A stretch of 64,000 bases of DNA from NCBI RefSeq assembly GCF_001411555.2, contig NC_049904.1, positions 29,649,370 through 29,713,369 on the forward strand, read 5' to 3'. The notes beneath the pieces were generated by a model. The model did not search any database. It was not told the origin of the DNA and was given only the letters and a program-made list of their open reading frames with translations. Shown piece after piece: positions 59,301-64,000 of the stretch. A program made the translations under genes and the position numbers. Within the stretch, counting starts at the first letter, position 1; each line of letters begins with the position of its first letter. Origin of the DNA: Juglans regia. Lineage: Eukaryota > Streptophyta > Magnoliopsida > Fagales > Juglandaceae.

Positions 59301-62300
59301 TGGCTTAGTTTTAACTGATTAGTGTTTAAATCTAATGAGCTATTTTTTTGTGGACTGGACTTGAGATTAATGAGACATACGTCATTTTGAAAGACTTGTG
59401 TATTTTTTTTTATTTTATCAGGCCTGATTTTATTATGTTTGATACACGGTTTTAGTAAAAAAAAATTTATTTGGGCTGCATGTGGGTTTATTTGGTTAAG
59501 TTGGTATTTTTAAGAGACTGATATTTTATCGGAATATTTATTAAGTAAATATTGATAAATTTTTTTTTTAGAATGATCAGTAAGTGTAAAATCTTATTTT
59601 GAATCCTTTTAAAAGAATATTTTTTATTTAAACAAAAGCTATGGTTTTAATGGTTTCGATATAGTTATGTTCTTTTTTTAGTTTTATAATTTATAGTAAG
59701 GTCTCATTCGTAAATAAGTTAGAATTTAATGTTTTAGTCGGAGTTATTAAATTGGATATTGATGAGTTTAGAAAGTGATGCTAGTATTTTAGGAATAATG
59801 AGAATTTTCAATTTTGAGGAATTAAAAATAGGTAATTTTAGAAGTTTAGGCTTAAATATCGAAATACGAGATTGAATAGAAATTTATGAAAATTTACGTG
59901 ATTATTTTATAGGTGACAATTAAGTTTGTTCGGCATTATTGAGGAAATTTTCGAAAAAAAGCTAAGAAGTCCAGGTAAGCGGGGTTTCTATGCTAGATTT
60001 GCATAAAAATAAAATGGACTGAGGTTGATTTTTGAAAATAAATATGTTTTGTTATGAAAATATATTTGAACTACCTCAGTTATTTGTTTCTGCATTACTC
60101 ATGAGATTCTGTTTAAGAATAAAGTATTTTCTGGCATGACTGGTGTAGACATGAGCTATTTTGCATTTTGCTTCTAAACTCTGAAAAAGAGAGCGAATAT
60201 GAAAGTTTGTGCATAAAATAATGTTTTGTGATTTCTGGAAACTCTGTTCTGTTCTGAAGATGGTCTGTACTCTGATATGATATGCTTTCTGAAAATTCTG
60301 TTCTGTTCTGAAGGTGTTCCGTATTCTGATATGATGTGATTTCTGAAAATTTTTGGCATGACATTCTGAATTGGGATGTGGTTTGTGGATGATGACCTAT
60401 TTGACCTACCACGGGTGCTAATAGTGGCTTCTGTTTGGGTTGGTACCAACTATTCTGTTTCTGGTGCACCCACTTTGGAAACAAAGTGGTTTTCTGGTGG
60501 TCTTTCCTGTGTGCACACTCGGGGCTCCGAGAATAAATAAGGGGAAGATTCACATTCTGTTTCTGCTCGGTTAGCTACCGGGGTTTGCACAACCCTACCA
60601 CGGGGGTTAAACATGGCCTCTGATGCGATATGATGCTCTGGTACGATGGTGGTCAGTTATGCTATGCCAAAAGAATTTAAATAAAAATATTTTTGAACTT
60701 TCGCTATGATATTTTTATAATATGTTATGACTCTGCATTATGAAAATAAAGTGTTTTGTTCTGCATCATGAAATCTGTAAATGCTCATGTTTACATACTA
60801 GTATATGTTCTCTACTTACTGAGTTGTTGATAACTCACCCCCCTCTTATCTCCAATATTTTCAAATGATTGTTGGATATTTTAGCTGAGGATCAGGACTA
60901 TGAAGAATTGGGTGCGATGACTTAAGAATAGAAAGCTTTCGATGAGTATTGGTAAAAAAAATTTTATGATTATATTGTTGAAATGTGAGTATAAGTGATA
61001 TGTAGAGAAGTTGGTAATTTTTGGGGTTACTGTATTGAGGATTTTATATACGAGTAGGTGTGGTTAATTAAATTTGAAGCGTTTACATTTGATTTGAATC
61101 TTTTGGAAGAGTATTAGCAACGTTGGAGTTGATTATCTGGTAATATGAGTTAACTCTCCGGACCCTCGGGGACGGGGCGTTACAGATAATGAGAATGATA
61201 TATTGTTATTGTCATTTCGAGAAAATGGATGGAGTAATCACAACTTACTCGGTCGACGATGAAGTTAAGGCCGAAGATTTTATCAATGAGGTTACTTATA
61301 CTGTTTACTTTACCGAGGCCGAGTGTGCGGCGACGTGTGTTTGCGGGTTGTTTGATATGCGAAGGATAATATGTAGACATAATCTTATCGTCTTCTCAGC
61401 TAGGAAAGTCCGTGAGTTGCCAGAAAAATACATATTGGACCGGTGGAGGAAGGACATAAAACATAAGTATACTATTATCCCTAGTAGTTATAACATTGCT
61501 GATCAGAGACCTGAAACTGTTAGGTATAAACGTATACTGAAAATTTTTTATGAGGTAATAGCAAATGCAATTTCCTGCAATGGGCATACTGAGGATATGG
61601 TATCGAAATTGTATGCGATGAATGAGGTATATCGCACATCGAAGCCCTATAGCATAAATTCTAATGTTGGAGTAAGTACTGTGAATGCAGCCATGGAAGA
61701 AAGTTCTAAAAATGTGCTAAGTCACCATGTTGTCAAAGGCAATGGAAGATCCCCGTGCAAGAGGAGGATGTCGACGATGGAGGAACACTTGAAGAAAGTT
61801 AAAACAAAGGCTGCAAAAAAGAAAAACGATAAGGGAAAAAGCATACTGGTGAGAGCATAGTTATTGTCATTATTATGTGATGTTCATTTTTAAGTATTTG
61901 ATAATATACTATATTTCCAATTACTTGTGAATTCTAATTATTTTTTATGTTGTTAGAGGCGTAGCTTGGACACCGAACTATTGGAAAGCAATGGAAACCA
62001 ACTTGGCCCATCGGAAATGAGGACGCAAGAAAATGTACAAACTCTCATAATGGTGGATCAAGAAAGTGCACAACAAGAAGTGATGGGGACACAAAAAAGT
62101 GTACAATTACCACTTTCATTCATTTTATTGTATTTGTATGTTTTTTATGGTGGGTCATACTTTGTCTGCTATTATATTCACAGATGCAATTAGGGATCGA
62201 TGGAACCTCAGCCGAAGACAGCAGATGGAACGCAACGAAGTAGCTCCTTGTAGCAAGACTTGTTGGAATCCATTATTGAATTATGTTGTGTGTTAATGGT
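56330..62300 (+). pseudogene. FAR1/MULE-type transposase-like gene, split by a solo LTR
   Basis: FAR1/FHY3-family protein: either a Mutator-like transposase or a domesticated regulator derived from one. Pieces: FAR1 DNA-binding region (about 56500-56800: GMRFESKNELMT, GVMTQMSKREKDE), linker (56764-57000), MULE transposase core (56930-57295: VVTFDTTYLTNRY, first catalytic Asp; 57320-57859: TIITDQDRAM, second Asp, HRYCLWHILRK, and QCSESMNAFFDGY). A TAA at 57857 stops this part and the LTR-like element begins at 57906. After it (61189-61860) the SWIM zinc finger CVCGLFDMRRIICRHNL and a basic C-terminus follow, with a likely intron at about 61852-61957 and another coding piece beyond. Frameshifts and stops at several points show it is not functional. 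Confidence 0.85.
57906..61184 (+). mobile_element. LTR-like element, copy C (solo LTR) in the FAR1-like gene
   Basis: TGTAACATCCCATATTTTAG start and GGGCGTTACA end, 3279 bp, between perfect 5-bp duplications GATAA at 57901-57905 and 61185-61189. The first 200 bp match the 5' end of copy E (minus strand) and the leader half matches copies A and B (CCACCACTCAAGCCGCGCGC). It has a TATA-like TTTATATACATAC near 58400 and a donor-like GAGTAAGTCC near 59112. No coding capacity is recognised. Confidence 0.9.
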
Positions 62301-62799
62301 GGTGATTTGTCAATTTTGTTGGAGATGGTTTGTTGGCATTTGTGTGTTGGGGTGATTTAGGAATTTGTGTAATAGTTTCTATATGTTAACTTTAAAACAT
62401 CGCTAATAGGTTATAGAAAACAACCAAGGACCAAAAATTTTTGAAAAGACCAAAAGTAGAATAACATTGCATACCTGGGAGGAGAGAAACCACGAATCAA
62501 TTCGCACAGAAAGAGAAACTAGGTTGGGAACCAGGGATCGATTCGCTTAGAGAAAGTGCTTGGGAGGAGAGAAACCTAACAGAAAGGGTGTGGTGCGATG
62601 AAGAGGGTTTGAGAATGAGCAAGGGTAGAGAAACGTTAAGTTTTGAGTTCATGGAGAGTCGTCGAGCAAAAGAATCCGAACACGCCATTTCAAAAGTTTC
62701 AGAGCGCAGTATTTTGAAGTAAATAAAACGGTACATTTTTCTCCATGTTGGATGTCATCCGCGGACAGGCACGACTCGGGCCTGGCTTTACACTTTTCG
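62301..62799. other. Intergenic, no gene seen
   Basis: Contains two copies of TGGGAGGAGAGAAACC (about 62478 and 62558) about 80 bp apart. Minus-strand ORF 62497-62736 has no recognised motif. Confidence 0.45.
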
Positions 62800-63560
62800 A
62801 AGCTTATATATCAGCATTCGCAGTACTGTTCTCCACCACAAGGGCGTTTCCACCTCGCGGTTTTGAATGAAAAAGTCAAACAAGTCCATGACGTGCCCCG
62901 CAATTCTGACACAAAGACTTGGATTAAAGAAGACATTCATTCAACGGTACTGTCTAAAGCCAAAATTAATTATTAAAAAAAAAATTAAATGAGAATTTAA
63001 TTTTTTTTAATATTTAAGACAAAATTAAAAAAATACTTCAAAAAATTAAAAAAAAAATACATTTATGACTCTTCGTAGGAATCCTCGAGGATGGCCCTAG
63101 AGGACCCCCCGTAATTTGGGTTGGGGGTGACAAAATTTTCCAAAATCACCCAAAAAAATAATTTCCCAAATCTTATAAAAAATAATTTTACCCCACTAAA
63201 ATATCATTTTGATAGTTTTGCCCCAAGTCGAGTTTCTTGGTTTCAAATTTTCAATCCTGCTAACCATCCGAATTCCTACTGTCTAAGTCATATTATTGAC
63301 CATTGAGGTTTGTAGTTCTCACTGAAATTAATGAAAGTTGTAATTGAATGAATGCCCTTATTCGCCGGAAGGCTAACGCGTTTTTCCATACATAGCAGAC
63401 CAAGCATGTATATATATAAGGGAGAAATATCTCCTCTAATTTATCTTGATTCTTGATCCATTTATTATATATATAAGATGTTTGATAAGGTTTCTGCTAA
63501 ACTACTAACGTCCTAAACAGTACCAGACTCCCCACCCAAACTACCAAGGTTTCTGCTAAA
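62800..63560 (+). promoter_or_regulatory. GLR-4 promoter and leader
   Basis: Similar to the region upstream of GLR-2 in order and sequence, without the MITE at 9096-9296. The TATA box TATATATAA is at 63411-63419, 141 bp before the ATG. The leader has the sequence AAGGTTTCTGCTAAA twice, the second copy touching the ATG, as in GLR-2. The G-box of GLR-2 is absent here. Confidence 0.6.
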
Positions 63561-64000
63561 ATGTCTGTAGTACTGTTCTTTCTTCTTATCTTCTCCATTA
63601 ATGGAGCTGAAGCCCAAACCAAAGTTACGGGTATCGGTATACTCATTGATTCTAATACCCGTATTGGGAAAGAAGAGAAGGTAGCCATGGAAATTGCAGC
63701 TCAAAACTACAACAACCATTCAAGCACTCACAAAGTCACTCTTCATGTACTAGACTCCCTTAGAGTCACTACTTCTGCCGGTAAGTACATCGTCTGATCT
63801 GTTCTCTTTCACCCATTTTGTTAACATAATTTTACTAAGATATTCCGTCGGCGATCATGTAATGAAAGATGTAATGAAAGATAATAAAGCAAAATGGAGT
63901 TCGGAAACTAAGCCAAACCATTTATTGAAATCTTGCTTTTTTATTAATAACAAAAGTAAGGAATTCAAGTCCTTTGCCATTAACAAAACCCACAAACTAG
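63561..64000 (+). CDS. Glutamate receptor-like channel GLR-4, exon 1 (3' partial)
   Basis: Exon 1 63561-63780 encodes a signal peptide ([18 protein letters not shown]) and the first strand-helix unit of the amino-terminal domain ([20 protein letters not shown]). It ends at TCTGCCG followed by the donor GTAAGT, phase 1, as in GLR-2. The protein differs from GLR-2 at only a few residues. Intron 1 continues out of the window and shares TTATTGAAATCTTGC and CAAGTCCTTTGCC with intron 1 of GLR-2. Whether the rest of the gene is intact cannot be seen. Confidence 0.9.

Overview
The window is nuclear DNA of a flowering plant. It is AT-rich and intron-bearing, and it carries a tandem cluster of plant glutamate receptor-like (GLR) ion-channel genes embedded in retrotransposons, LINEs, a hAT element and MITEs. 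The gene family and element types point to a woody rosid eudicot, possibly Fagales; that placement is inference and no species is claimed.

Four GLR copies lie in a row on the + strand. GLR-1 (1-3444) enters the window inside exon 2 and is otherwise intact. GLR-2 (10222-15054) is complete: five exons and 887 predicted residues. GLR-3 (39121-54149) is a pseudogene. GLR-4 (from 63561) shows only exon 1. By eye, GLR-1 resembles GLR-3 and GLR-2 resembles GLR-4, so the array looks like a repeated two-gene block with a present period of about 51-53 kb, much inflated by transposons.

GLR-3 is the centre of a nested insertion. A 3.0 kb LTR-like element with a TACAT target duplication splits exon 2. 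About 330 bp further on, a Ty3/gypsy chromovirus on the minus strand splits exon 2 again. The left LTR of that chromovirus is itself split by another 2.6 kb LTR-like element (duplication CTTCT). Nonsense and frameshift changes in the exons confirm that GLR-3 is dead.

The commonest element is a 2.6-3.5 kb sequence with TGTAAC...GTTACA ends, 5-bp target duplications and no convincing coding capacity. I read it as solo LTRs of a long-LTR family. Five copies are seen (about 4.84-8.37, 33.6-36.6, 40.2-43.2, 43.8-46.4 and 57.9-61.2 kb). Two of them split other transposons or transposon-like genes: a full-length LINE with a perfect 15-bp target duplication (28.3-37.1 kb) and a FAR1/MULE-type transposase-like gene (56.3-62.3 kb).

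Other content: a 5'-truncated LINE with RT and RNase H (17.8-20.6 kb), several LINE 3' ends, a hAT element (23.06-26.28 kb, 8-bp duplication) inside a Tourist-like MITE, further MITEs, a copia RT fragment, and the last exon of an RG-rich protein gene on the minus strand behind GLR-3. I found no rRNA, organellar DNA, CRISPR array or bacterial-type operon. The functional genes are the GLR channels; almost everything else is mobile DNA that has expanded and partly destroyed the cluster.
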